Assembly: GCA_020634035.1 (NCBI GenBank)
Contig: JACKCM010000010.1
Coordinates: 20,158 to 84,157 of the forward strand
Direction of reading: 5' to 3'
DNA length: 64,000 nucleotides
DNA from: Candidatus Obscuribacterales bacterium
GTDB taxonomy: Bacteria > Cyanobacteriota > Vampirovibrionia > Obscuribacterales > Obscuribacteraceae
Positions 52,841 to 60,547 of the stretch are shown piece after piece. Position 1 is the stretch's first letter; each line of letters opens with the position of its first letter. The notes beneath the pieces are model-generated. The model was given only the letters and a program-made list of their open reading frames with translations, searched no databases and had not been told where the DNA came from. A program made the position numbers and the translations under genes.

Positions 52841-52892
52841 GCCGGATCCGTTTGCCGGATTCAGGTGCTAGATTCAGGTGCCGTGCTGCGGT
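52841..52892. repeat. 13-bp tandem direct repeats
   Basis: Four consecutive 13-bp units, degenerate: GCCGGATCCGTTT, GCCGGATTCAGGT, GCTAGATTCAGGT, GCCGTGCTGCGGT. Units two and three share eleven bases. They lie 77 bases ahead of the secreted orphan at 52969 in the 295-bp gap after the esterase gene, which otherwise shows nothing clear. Could be a transcription-factor array. Confidence 0.45.
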
Positions 52893-52968
52893 CTGTTATG
52901 AACTTTGCTCCGATCTGATAATCTAAGCCCGTCCATCGCCCGAACCAACCAGAAGAGGACTATTGACC

Positions 52969-54096
52969 ATGAAATCATTTTCGCTCCCCCGTCCTTACCC
53001 TGTCACGCTGGCTCTGGCGAGCCTGACATTAATGTCTCCCCTTTTCTCTCCGGCGCCGGTCTTTGCTAAGGCTTCTGCCGCGAAGCGATATCCATATATA
53101 GAGAAAGTTGATAAGGCTGGCGGTGCCCAGACCCTTCCTCATAGTAAGGCAGTTTTGAATATTGCCAGGGCTGCTTATGCTTCGGACAGCCCCCATCTGT
53201 ATGATGCCGGGTCTAGCTGCCGCAAAGCCGAGGCTAATCTGGTGCTCTATGGCAAAGAAGATAACGATGTCGGTTTTGACAAAGCGGCGATTAAGACAGG
53301 CGGCGCCAATGATTCTGATAGCTACCGGTTCTTTTATTCGATAAAAGACTATCATGGCAGACGTCTGCTGCTGAAGAAGTATCAGCAGAGCTGGCAGGGC
53401 GATATGCATGACTTGCTATCTGTCGATGCAAAAGCTGACGTGAACAAGCTGATCGGTTCTCTTGCTTCGCTTGATATAAGCGATGGCAGGAATTTACCTG
53501 CGGACTGCAAGCTGGTGACCAGTGGCAACTGGAACTGTCCCTGGCTGGTGGGAGGCAAAGACGCCACCGGCATAGAGGCAATAGAGCTGGGTCATCCGGT
53601 GGTGGTTTTATCTGATTGGGCGGTATACACTGTCACCGCAAATGGTGCTGTTAAAAAGGTGGCAGTGGTCAAGTTTCGACCCACGGCCGAGAGAGTGGCT
53701 ACCCTGATTCCAAACGGCAGTCTCAAGAAACTTTATTTTCTGCTGGATAAAATCATCGGTGTCCCGGCAGAAGACGAAGGGACCTATGGCGCTACTTCAA
53801 GAGTGCGAGTCACTGCCGCCCATGCCTGGGGCAATCTCATATATCGTCCCTGGGCTATGGAAGACCCCCATAACTCAAGAGCCGAGGTGGACGCCGGATT
53901 GAAAAAATGGTCCTCTGGCGCTGCCGCGTACAAAAACCAGTATCAAGAGCTGCTCAAGTTATATCCACTTGCTGAAGCCCAGCTTGCGCAGCACTATCAA
54001 AAAAATCTCGGTAAATCAGAGAAAGAAGCTCGTGGTTTGGCCCATTCGGCCCTGGATCAAACTATGCGTCTTCATTTTGTCTTTCCGAAGGGATGA
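52969..54096 (+). CDS. Hypothetical secreted protein
   Basis: 375 residues from ATG 52969 with GAGG 10 bases ahead. A signal peptide is clear (VTLALASLTLMSPLFSPAPV, cut near FAKAS). The mature part has three conserved-looking Cys (SSCRKAEAN, LPADCKLV, GNWNCPWLVG), suggesting a disulfide, and is mixed alpha/beta. The C-terminal 60 residues are helical and Gln/Leu rich. I do not recognise a family. Two small ORFs follow on the same strand. Confidence 0.7.
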   Translation: MKSFSLPRPYPVTLALASLTLMSPLFSPAPVFAKASAAKRYPYIEKVDKAGGAQTLPHSKAVLNIARAAYASDSPHLYDAGSSCRKAEANLVLYGKEDNDVGFDKAAIKTGGANDSDSYRFFYSIKDYHGRRLLLKKYQQSWQGDMHDLLSVDAKADVNKLIGSLASLDISDGRNLPADCKLVTSGNWNCPWLVGGKDATGIEAIELGHPVVVLSDWAVYTVTANGAVKKVAVVKFRPTAERVATLIPNGSLKKLYFLLDKIIGVPAEDEGTYGATSRVRVTAAHAWGNLIYRPWAMEDPHNSRAEVDAGLKKWSSGAAAYKNQYQELLKLYPLAEAQLAQHYQKNLGKSEKEARGLAHSALDQTMRLHFVFPKG

Positions 54097-54146
54097 AGCT
54101 TTTACAGAGTAAGAGATTCTATCTTTTTTGAAAATTCTCAGAAGAT

Positions 54147-54299
54147 ATGAGACTTCTGGGTGACGACTGTACTTGTTGCGGTGGCTGTCCGGAATGCTTT
54201 GATCACTGCATATGGTGGCCCGGCCTGGAGCAAAAAGGGACTAGTCCTTCCTTGTTGCTTGTTAGGCTGGAGGTCGGTTTCGGCCATTCTCAAGGGTGA
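54147..54299 (+). CDS. Candidate Cys-rich small protein, 50 residues
   Basis: A short ORF not large enough for routine listing. It begins MRLLGDD and then has six Cys within fourteen residues (CTCCGGCPECFDHC), followed by IWWPGLEQKG and a hydrophobic tail. Such density is rare by chance and could bind zinc or an iron-sulfur cluster. The ribosome site (AGAAG, only 3 bases from the ATG) is poor, so translation is uncertain. It lies in a 311-bp gap with no other ORF before 54408. Confidence 0.35.
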   Translation: MRLLGDDCTCCGGCPECFDHCIWWPGLEQKGTSPSLLLVRLEVGFGHSQG

Positions 54300-54351
54300 T
54301 CTGTGGTATTGATAGCAGTATCATAAAGAGCGAATATGTCTTTTGTGGACA

Positions 54352-54381
54352 TTGACAGATTCACTTATAACGTCTAACAAT
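54352..54381 (+). promoter_or_regulatory. Promoter for the 82-residue ORF
   Basis: Perfect -35 TTGACA (54352-54357), 18-base spacer, -10-like AACAAT (54376-54381). The predicted start lies about 20 bases ahead of the ATG at 54408, leaving room for the ribosome site. Confidence 0.45.
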
Positions 54382-54407
54382 GGAATTATATAACTGGAGT
54401 CCTGGCA

Positions 54408-54656
54408 ATGGTCGTCATCTGCGGCTGGCTTTATGTCGGCAAAAAATCAGCTACCTTTGTTGCAGACGAGCGATGTTACATAGCGGAAAAACTAGACTGG
54501 CAGATACTGTCGGATACGGAGACGTTGGAAGATTTTCTTCAAGAGTTCAAAGCTGTTAAAGAAGATCTACGCTCAAGCTACAAGAGTTATCTCATAGAGG
54601 CGGACGAGAAGGATCTGCAAGCCTGGTTCGCTCGCAAACGGGCGGGACCTGACTGA
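54408..54656 (+). CDS. Small hypothetical protein, 82 residues
   Basis: ATG 54408 has GGAG 8 bases ahead and a promoter with a perfect -35 box just upstream. The first 10 residues are hydrophobic (VVICGWLYVG); the rest is charged and probably helical (LEDFLQEFKAVKEDLRSSYK). No family recognised. Composition is acidic and unlike a shadow ORF. It converges with the DUF1963 gene, 32 bases apart. Confidence 0.6.
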   Translation: MVVICGWLYVGKKSATFVADERCYIAEKLDWQILSDTETLEDFLQEFKAVKEDLRSSYKSYLIEADEKDLQAWFARKRAGPD

Positions 54657-54688
54657 CTGACCGAGCGCTGTGTTTCGTCGGACTATGG

Positions 54689-55543
54689 CTAGAAGCACTG
54701 GGAAATAAGCCAGGTATTGTCGAAATTGAGATTATCGAGATCCGATTCTTTAATCCAAAAATAGAGCCTGCCGCAATCGCCCCACATCCAGCCTGGATTG
54801 TCTTCGTCTGTATCCACCTGCAGAAGCAGGCGCCAGTCGTCGGCGCCGGCTATGAAATCTTTTGCTTCTTCAGAATCATAACCCTCTGCCGTTCCGCAGT
54901 AGATGCCGTTGGTGACGAGCTGGCATTCGACCTCCATATCGTCCTGAATGGTCTGGGGTTGTCCGAATAACCGGTGAATGGTCTCAGAATCGCCCTGCAG
55001 TTCATCTACGAGACATTCGAAGCTGTCAATTTCATCCACCTCGATGTCGAAGGTGTCTTTCACCGTCCAGTCCTGCTCGAAGCTCAGCATGCAGGCGTGG
55101 GTGTCCTGGGAGACCCCGGGCGCGAGGCGGCGCTTCAACTTTTCCATCGGACCCTTGAAGAAAATCACCCGGCTCGAGCCCCTGTCATTCGGGTCGTAGC
55201 CCCAGGTGAAGTTCTCGATATCATAGAAGAAATAGAGCATCCCCTCTTCGGGCAGGTTATGGCCGAGGTCGAAATTGCATACCTCTTCCAGGTTGATCTG
55301 GGCGATGAAATCGAGGGCTTTTCGGCGGTTGTCTCGGGCTTTGGGCGGCAGCCAGGAGGGCCAGGCTATCTCATCGGGAAGGTCGGGCATGCCTCCCATG
55401 CGAGAAGCCCCTACCGGCATGGCGGCAATCTCGCCCTGCTCGGCATAGATTCTGAGCGAGGGGCGCAGGGTGTTTAGAATCTCCTCGGCGCAGGACAATC
55501 CGCTGTCCTCGACCAGTCTGATCACTTCTTCGCGTCGATTCAT
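54689..55543 (-). CDS. DUF1963 (YwqG-like) protein
   Basis: 284 residues. The DUF1963 signature is clear: SRMGGMPDLPDEIAWP near residue 47, FIAQINLEEV, GMLYFFYDIE and near the end the LLQVDTDEDNPGWMWGDCGR and LYFWIKESDL segments. Members such as B. subtilis YwqG are cytosolic; their biochemical role is not settled, and many sit in toxin-immunity or stress regions. Length is normal. ATG 55543. Ahead of it lies a 14-bp inverted repeat. Confidence 0.88.
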   Translation of the reverse strand: MNRREEVIRLVEDSGLSCAEEILNTLRPSLRIYAEQGEIAAMPVGASRMGGMPDLPDEIAWPSWLPPKARDNRRKALDFIAQINLEEVCNFDLGHNLPEEGMLYFFYDIENFTWGYDPNDRGSSRVIFFKGPMEKLKRRLAPGVSQDTHACMLSFEQDWTVKDTFDIEVDEIDSFECLVDELQGDSETIHRLFGQPQTIQDDMEVECQLVTNGIYCGTAEGYDSEEAKDFIAGADDWRLLLQVDTDEDNPGWMWGDCGRLYFWIKESDLDNLNFDNTWLISQCF

Positions 55544-55569
55544 TTAGTACTTCAGCTCTGCCTCGTTCT

Positions 55570-55652
55570 CTATACTCGGTTTCTGTTTTTATTTCTATTT
55601 CTCAAGCCTGAAACCGGTGGTCTAATTCTACCCGTTTTGAAACCGAGTATAG
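55570..55652. promoter_or_regulatory. Perfect 14-bp inverted repeat with 55-base spacer
   Basis: CTATACTCGGTTTC (55570-55583) and GAAACCGAGTATAG (55639-55652) are exact reverse complements. A third GAAACCG lies between at 55610. The element is in the 244-bp gap between the DUF1963 gene and the next divergent gene. It may be an operator pair, a long hairpin or a small element's ends. Confidence 0.5.
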
Positions 55653-55721
55653 TATTGCCAATGATGCAAAATTCTGGCTTCCGGTGGGCTTTTGCGCCAA
55701 TTTTGCTGAGTTGAGCGGTGC

Positions 55722-55750
55722 TTGACAATGCTGTTTGTAGAGTATATCTT
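55722..55750 (+). promoter_or_regulatory. Strong promoter for the gene at 55788
   Basis: -35 TTGACA (55722-55727), 17-base spacer, -10 TATCTT (55745-55750). Ten of twelve consensus bases. The transcript start would be near 55757, about 30 bases before the ATG. Confidence 0.65.
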
Positions 55751-55787
55751 TGCCACTGGAAACCTTTTTTGAACTGCTTACCACTCC

Positions 55788-56807
55788 ATGCCAAACGACG
55801 CACACAAGGGTCTCGAAAAGAGTCCCCCTCAGGACGCTAAGTCCGAGGGAGGCAGTCTTGCGGCTTCTGTCCGGAGCGACCCGGATAACTTCAGGCGCAC
55901 GCTGCAAGAAGCTACCGCCGGTGACCGCCAGAATGGCTCTGATGCGCTGAAGCAATTCGATGTCGCCGGTGGTCCGGAGATTGTCGATGACGGTGCCGCC
56001 TCGAAAAATGTTGAGCTTGCCCAGGTTACCGGGGCTGAGCGGACAAACCCGACCGACCGGACGGGACAGACCGATGCGCCCGATCCGTCCGATCGGCTTG
56101 GCGACAAAGTCTATAAAGATGGCAAACTGGTCCGTGAGCGGTCGGCAACCGGCAACGACACGGTGATTGCCTATGACAAAGAAGGCGCGCCCCATAGATT
56201 TGAGGATAAGCCGATTGATAAGCTGCCGGTGGATTTCAGCGGGATTCCAGAGTGGCGCCGGGAGCAGTTGACCAAGCAAGCCGGAGATTTAATCAAAGCC
56301 TATAATGAAGGCGACCCGCCCGGCACCGGTGACGGCAAAGTAAGCTTTACCGACCTATCTAAGATGATGAAAGATGTGGCCGCCAGGCAGGATCTTACCG
56401 AAGTTGAGAAAGCCCGGCTCTGGTCCGATGTGCGCATTGGTTTGCAGAAAAATGATGTGACCATCGACGACAGCGATGAAAAGCCCGAGATGATAGATTC
56501 CTGGAAAGGATCGGGCGATCCCTGGCATGCCATTATCACCCTCGATGACGGCTATCATGGCAATCGGCTGATTAATATGAACGAGAAAGATGCCAGCCAG
56601 GCTATTCAAGATCATGAAAACGGGGCTGAAGCGGACAAGATGCCTTTCCCCCGCAATTTAATCTGGCGGGGTGCCAAGGCTGTTCTCGGCGTCAACACCG
56701 GGGACATCAACGCTTCGGAAGGCACGCTTAGGGCATTGCGGGCTTATCGCTCTGGCGGCACGTTCCAGCATTATGCCGACGCCTGGGAAAAAGAGTTCGT
56801 CAAATAA
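55788..56807 (+). CDS. Hypothetical soluble protein with EF-hand-like loop
   Basis: 339 residues. The first 110 are Asp, Gly, Thr and Pro rich and likely unstructured. A segment near residue 185 (DPPGTGDGKVSFTDLSKMMK) recalls an EF-hand loop, D-x-D-G-x-x-S-x-x-D, but starts irregularly. The C-terminal domain (GDPWHAIITLDDGYHGNRLI, then RNLIWRGAKAVLGVNTGD and a Tyr/Gly-rich end) matches no family I know. No signal peptide. Ribosome site is weak, yet the promoter is strong. The Lys-rich, low-complexity front resembles that of the putative protease at 8946. Confidence 0.65.
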   Translation: MPNDAHKGLEKSPPQDAKSEGGSLAASVRSDPDNFRRTLQEATAGDRQNGSDALKQFDVAGGPEIVDDGAASKNVELAQVTGAERTNPTDRTGQTDAPDPSDRLGDKVYKDGKLVRERSATGNDTVIAYDKEGAPHRFEDKPIDKLPVDFSGIPEWRREQLTKQAGDLIKAYNEGDPPGTGDGKVSFTDLSKMMKDVAARQDLTEVEKARLWSDVRIGLQKNDVTIDDSDEKPEMIDSWKGSGDPWHAIITLDDGYHGNRLINMNEKDASQAIQDHENGAEADKMPFPRNLIWRGAKAVLGVNTGDINASEGTLRALRAYRSGGTFQHYADAWEKEFVK

Positions 56808-56943
56808 TTGTCATTGTTAATGTGATCATTTTGTTGGGCTTGATCTTATTGGGCGAAACTTCTACCCTATCGAAATCGAATTTATTTTAGGGCTGACTGA
56901 GAGAATCAGAGATTCAAGCTCAGAACAATAGAGGTGGTATCCG

Positions 56944-57936
56944 ATGGAATATAGGCAGTTAGGTGACAGCGCAGTAAAAGTCTCTAGCATCACATTTGGT
57001 GCGTGGGCTATTGGTGGCTGGATGTGGGGCGGTGCTGAAGAGTCCGAAGCCATAGAAGCCATCCATGCATCAATCGATGGTGGCGCCACCACTATCGACA
57101 CCGCTGCCGTCTACGGATATGGTCGCAGTGAAGAGATTGTCGGCAAAGCTATCAAGGGTAAACGCGATAAAGTACAGGTTCTGACCAAATTTGGACTGCG
57201 CTGGGATTGCACCGATGGTGAGCACTTCTTCGACTGGTCGGACGAGAATGGCGAGAAGAATATCTATAAAAACGCTCGGAAAGAAAGCATTATTCTAGAG
57301 TGCGAAAACAGCCTGAAGCGATTGGGAACCGACTATATCGATCTCTACCAGTGTCACTGGCGCGATAGCACCACCCCCATCGACGAGACCATGGAGGCAC
57401 TTGCTCAGCTTGTGAAAGAGGGCAAAATCAAAGCCGGTGGTGTCAGCAATTTTACAAAAGACGAAATTGTAGAGTGTCGCAAGCACTTTCCGATTGCCTC
57501 TAATCAGCCTCCATTCAGCATGTTGGTTCGTGGCATAGAGAAGGATATCCTCCCTTATTGCCGAGACAACAACATCGGTATCATTGTCTACAGTCCGCTC
57601 CAGCGCGGCATCTTGACCGGTAAGTTCTCGCCTGATGTCAAATTCAAAGAAGGGGATCACCGTGCCAATCAGGTGCACTTTACCCCTGAAAATATCAAGA
57701 GAACCAATGCCTTCTTAGATAAGATCAAGCCCATCGCAACTGCCCATGGTGCCACTCTGGCGCAGCTGGTAATTGCCTGGACCATCGCTCAACCTGGAGT
57801 CACATCGGCTCTTGTCGGTGCAAGAAACGCCGCCCAGTGCAAAGACAATCTCGGGGCACAGGATGTGAAGCTGACCGCCGATGAGCTGAAAGCTATCTCG
57901 CAGCATCTGGAGTCTTTGGAATTGCAGCCTGCTTAG
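56944..57936 (+). CDS. Aldo/keto reductase
   Basis: 330 residues. Catalytic Asp and Tyr in IDTAAVYGYGRSEEIV, Lys in VLTKFGLRW and His in LYQCHWRDST. The NADPH-binding end has VTSALVGARNAAQCKDNL. The pattern is that of YhdN/general-stress AKRs, which reduce aldehydes such as methylglyoxal; exact substrate unknown. GAGGTGG lies 8 bases ahead of ATG 56944. Not closely linked to the other AKR at 1590, whose catalytic His context (LHNPP) differs. Confidence 0.9.
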   Translation: MEYRQLGDSAVKVSSITFGAWAIGGWMWGGAEESEAIEAIHASIDGGATTIDTAAVYGYGRSEEIVGKAIKGKRDKVQVLTKFGLRWDCTDGEHFFDWSDENGEKNIYKNARKESIILECENSLKRLGTDYIDLYQCHWRDSTTPIDETMEALAQLVKEGKIKAGGVSNFTKDEIVECRKHFPIASNQPPFSMLVRGIEKDILPYCRDNNIGIIVYSPLQRGILTGKFSPDVKFKEGDHRANQVHFTPENIKRTNAFLDKIKPIATAHGATLAQLVIAWTIAQPGVTSALVGARNAAQCKDNLGAQDVKLTADELKAISQHLESLELQPA

Positions 57937-57951
57937 AATAGGTGAGTATGC

Positions 57952-58596
57952 TTATATCTTGCTGTGCAGAAAGTCATTGTCGTCGGGGCGGGTCCAGTAA
58001 ACTGTGTTTAGCGCTTCAAAGGCGACTATTTCTTCGCTGGTCGGGTCACGATAGACAAAGGCGTAGCGCCCGACAAAATCTGCGCTGAAGTCTTTGCCCA
58101 GACCGCCAACATCGAGGATAGCGTAGGAGTTCGGCTCGGTCATCTGGAGTGTCTTCTGATCTGCCGTCTGATCTTTTTTTTGTTCTGTCTCATTAGCACC
58201 TGGCGCAGCTTCAAATGTAATTATGTAGCGTTTTGCAATCGGGCTTTGCAACGCGGACGGCTGGTGAATTCTGTATTCTTTCACTTCAACCCGGGCTATT
58301 TTCATTTTGATCGGTTGAACGTCGCTCACCACTTTTGTGGCTCTAGAATTATGCAGGCGCACTTTGTCCGGCTTCTTGCCCACCAGCAAAAAAATTGCGC
58401 CAAGACCGACAAGTCCCAGGCAGAGGGGAATTCTGGTCGAGAGCTCTACAAAGGTCGCTGTGTTCCAGATTAAAAGTGCAAATCCTATACTAAAGACTGC
58501 GATAGCATTGTAGACGAAGGGCGAATCGGCGCCCAGATCCGAATATCCCGGATGGGTGCGTTCGCTGTATCTAACTATTTCGTCTTTCTTCGGCAT
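57952..58596 (-). CDS. Hypothetical two-span membrane protein
   Basis: 214 residues. Two hydrophobic spans near residues 28-50 (YNAIAVFSIGFALLIWNTAT) and 58-75 (LCLGLVGLGAIFLLVG) separated by a short loop, then a beta-rich soluble domain facing the cytoplasm or periplasm (RVEVKEYRIHQPSAL, DVGGLGKDFSADFVG). A Lys/Gln/Glu linker lies between strands. No family recognised. ATG 58596, with only 37 bases to the divergent lipoprotein gene. Confidence 0.68.
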   Translation of the reverse strand: MPKKDEIVRYSERTHPGYSDLGADSPFVYNAIAVFSIGFALLIWNTATFVELSTRIPLCLGLVGLGAIFLLVGKKPDKVRLHNSRATKVVSDVQPIKMKIARVEVKEYRIHQPSALQSPIAKRYIITFEAAPGANETEQKKDQTADQKTLQMTEPNSYAILDVGGLGKDFSADFVGRYAFVYRDPTSEEIVAFEALNTVYWTRPDDNDFLHSKI

Positions 58597-58633
58597 CTGC
58601 TACCATTCTGAGAACTAATTCGCCCCAGCTCTA

Positions 58634-59629
58634 ATGGAATCCATGTTCAAGAATATTCCCACATTTGCCGGACTAGCTCTATGCTGCTTGCTCTTGGTTT
58701 CGTGTGGACTCCAGGCCGACGAGAGCGAGGCAGCGAAGAAAAAAGCTGACAGGGCAGCAAGAAAAGCCAGGGCGAAAGCTGCAGCAGAGAAAAGGCGCCA
58801 GGCTAGAGAAAAGGCTGCCAATGCCTTGCCGGAGGTTCCGTGCAAGATACTGACCTACTGGACCAAACGCTCTAACAGTGTAGAGCTTTGTCGAAGCGCT
58901 GAGAGCTGGCGGCTCAATACCTATTGGTATTCGATTGTTCCTAACGGCGATATGGTCACGATGTTCAACGATAGCAACAAGCGCTATCTGGAATTCTCCG
59001 ACCCTTTTAAACCCGGCGGTGAGTTGCACCCTGATAGCAGGCGCCGGGGACGTCGTCGTCATCATCGTGCCGGCTCTATGCGAGAAGGCATGATACCTTC
59101 CTTTTTCTCCGGTCCGAAGCCCCGTTTAGCTTGGTCGGCCTGGCAAAAAGTTGGAGATGAAAAGCTGCATGGACTGGACACGATTCATTATGTAAGAACG
59201 GCAACCAGTCCATCTTATACCCCACCGGTGGACGGCACCGCCGACATGTTGAAAGAGCTTGCGCCGACGCAGTCTACTATGCGAGGAGACGCGAGGCACA
59301 AGGTGAAAGAGGTCAGAAATATTACCGCCAACGAACATGTGTGGGTGGTGACCGATGCCAGTCCAGAGCTGTCGCGCACTGTGGGATTGCTATTTGGTGC
59401 CGACCCGGAGCTTGGTCTGGCTGTTGAATGTTATGCCACCATAGTGGGTACCAAAGACGGAAAGAAAGACTATAGCAAACTGCCGTTCTTCAAAATCACC
59501 GGCGTGAAAGAAGGCATGCTGCCCGGCAACACTTTTCAGCCGCCAGTAGGATATACCAAAGTGAAAGACACTTTCTCGGTGATGGTGGATGACGCAGGCG
59601 CCGAAGAGCTGCTCTATATGGGCAACTAG
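58634..59629 (+). CDS. Hypothetical lipoprotein
   Basis: 331 residues with a lipobox LVSC near residue 24 (GLALCCLLLVSCGLQ). Mature residues 30-65 form a long Lys/Arg/Ala helix (charged coiled-coil-like), then a beta-rich domain with YWTKRSNSVELCRSAESW, an Arg/His-rich loop (RRRGRRRHHRAGSM), and a C-terminal TFQPPVGYTKVKDTFSVM reminiscent of the end of LolA/outer-membrane carrier domains ('P-x-G-Y'). Possibly a periplasmic carrier-like fold, but unconfirmed. Start ATG 58634, or 58643. Confidence 0.7.
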   Translation: MESMFKNIPTFAGLALCCLLLVSCGLQADESEAAKKKADRAARKARAKAAAEKRRQAREKAANALPEVPCKILTYWTKRSNSVELCRSAESWRLNTYWYSIVPNGDMVTMFNDSNKRYLEFSDPFKPGGELHPDSRRRGRRRHHRAGSMREGMIPSFFSGPKPRLAWSAWQKVGDEKLHGLDTIHYVRTATSPSYTPPVDGTADMLKELAPTQSTMRGDARHKVKEVRNITANEHVWVVTDASPELSRTVGLLFGADPELGLAVECYATIVGTKDGKKDYSKLPFFKITGVKEGMLPGNTFQPPVGYTKVKDTFSVMVDDAGAEELLYMGN

Positions 59630-59669
59630 TTTAGTTGAGTTGGGTTGGGTTTAGTTTGCCTTTCTTTAG

Positions 59670-60494
59670 TTAGCGCGCTGCCACTGTTGTCGCAGTTGCG
59701 TAATTGAGCTTTTCTACTGCTTTGAATATCTCTTTGTAGCCGTCTCTCGATGGCGGCACCCATTTTTTCAGTCCTTCTAAATCGAGAAGGCGCCTGTGGT
59801 CAGGGTTCTGGTAGTCCATCTTCATCAGTGTGGTGGTGAAGTTGTCGGCTTTTTTGTCATCGAGATTCGGCAGGGCTGTGAAGATGCAGTGAGAGTAGCC
59901 GGGGCTGGACCAGATGCATTTTAGGTCGGCGCCGTTATTTTGCAGTTGCTGCCAGATAGTGGCGCCAATGGTGCCGGCGTCGGCTTCGCCTTTTAGTACG
60001 CTATCTACAACTTCGTGCTCACTGTTGCCGGTGTCTCCATGTTTGCCGACGTCGCTGTTGAAGCGGATAGCTGTATAGTCTATGTCTGCAACCAGTTCTT
60101 TGTCTAATAAGAAGTACTCAGGCATTATCGCTGCCTGGGCAGAGTCTTTGCTGCCGAAGGCGACACGTTTTTGCTTGAGGTCTTCGATAGAGTTAATAGA
60201 GCTGTCTTTTTTGACTACGATGTGGCTGGTGAAATCAAGATCTGTATCGCGCATGGCGAGAATGCGCGCCTTGCCGTCGAGCGCCAGGTCGCATTTGATA
60301 AAAGCCAGATTGGTGTTCCAGGCAATGTCGATGAAGCCGTCGAGCAGGGCATCTACCTGGGCTTCGTAGTTCGAAAACAGAACAAAGTCGAAGGGGCAGC
60401 CGTTCTCGTTGAAGTAATCTTTGATGCCTTCCCAGATCTCTACCACTGCCGGGGTGTATGCCACCGCACCTAAAAGAACTCTTTCCTTGTTCAT
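59670..60494 (-). CDS. PhnD-like substrate-binding protein lacking a signal peptide
   Basis: 274 residues of the phosphonate/phosphite/phosphate-binding PhnD family (Lipid-binding NMT1/PhnD fold): RVLLGAVAYTPAVVEIWEGI, DALLDGFIDIAWNTNLAFI, SIEDLKQKRVAFGSKDSAQA and VVDSVLKGEADAGTIGATI. These are the ligand-contact and hinge segments. The protein starts directly at MNKERVLLG, so no Sec or lipoprotein signal is present and no permease or ATPase genes are adjacent. It lies 53 bases after an acyl-CoA dehydrogenase on the same strand. A cytosolic binding or enzymatic role is possible. Confidence 0.8.
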   Translation of the reverse strand: MNKERVLLGAVAYTPAVVEIWEGIKDYFNENGCPFDFVLFSNYEAQVDALLDGFIDIAWNTNLAFIKCDLALDGKARILAMRDTDLDFTSHIVVKKDSSINSIEDLKQKRVAFGSKDSAQAAIMPEYFLLDKELVADIDYTAIRFNSDVGKHGDTGNSEHEVVDSVLKGEADAGTIGATIWQQLQNNGADLKCIWSSPGYSHCIFTALPNLDDKKADNFTTTLMKMDYQNPDHRRLLDLEGLKKWVPPSRDGYKEIFKAVEKLNYATATTVAAR

Positions 60495-60547
60495 AGTCTT
60501 CTCCGTTTTGTTTGGAATGTTTTTTTCTGGATTGATTTGAATTTGTT

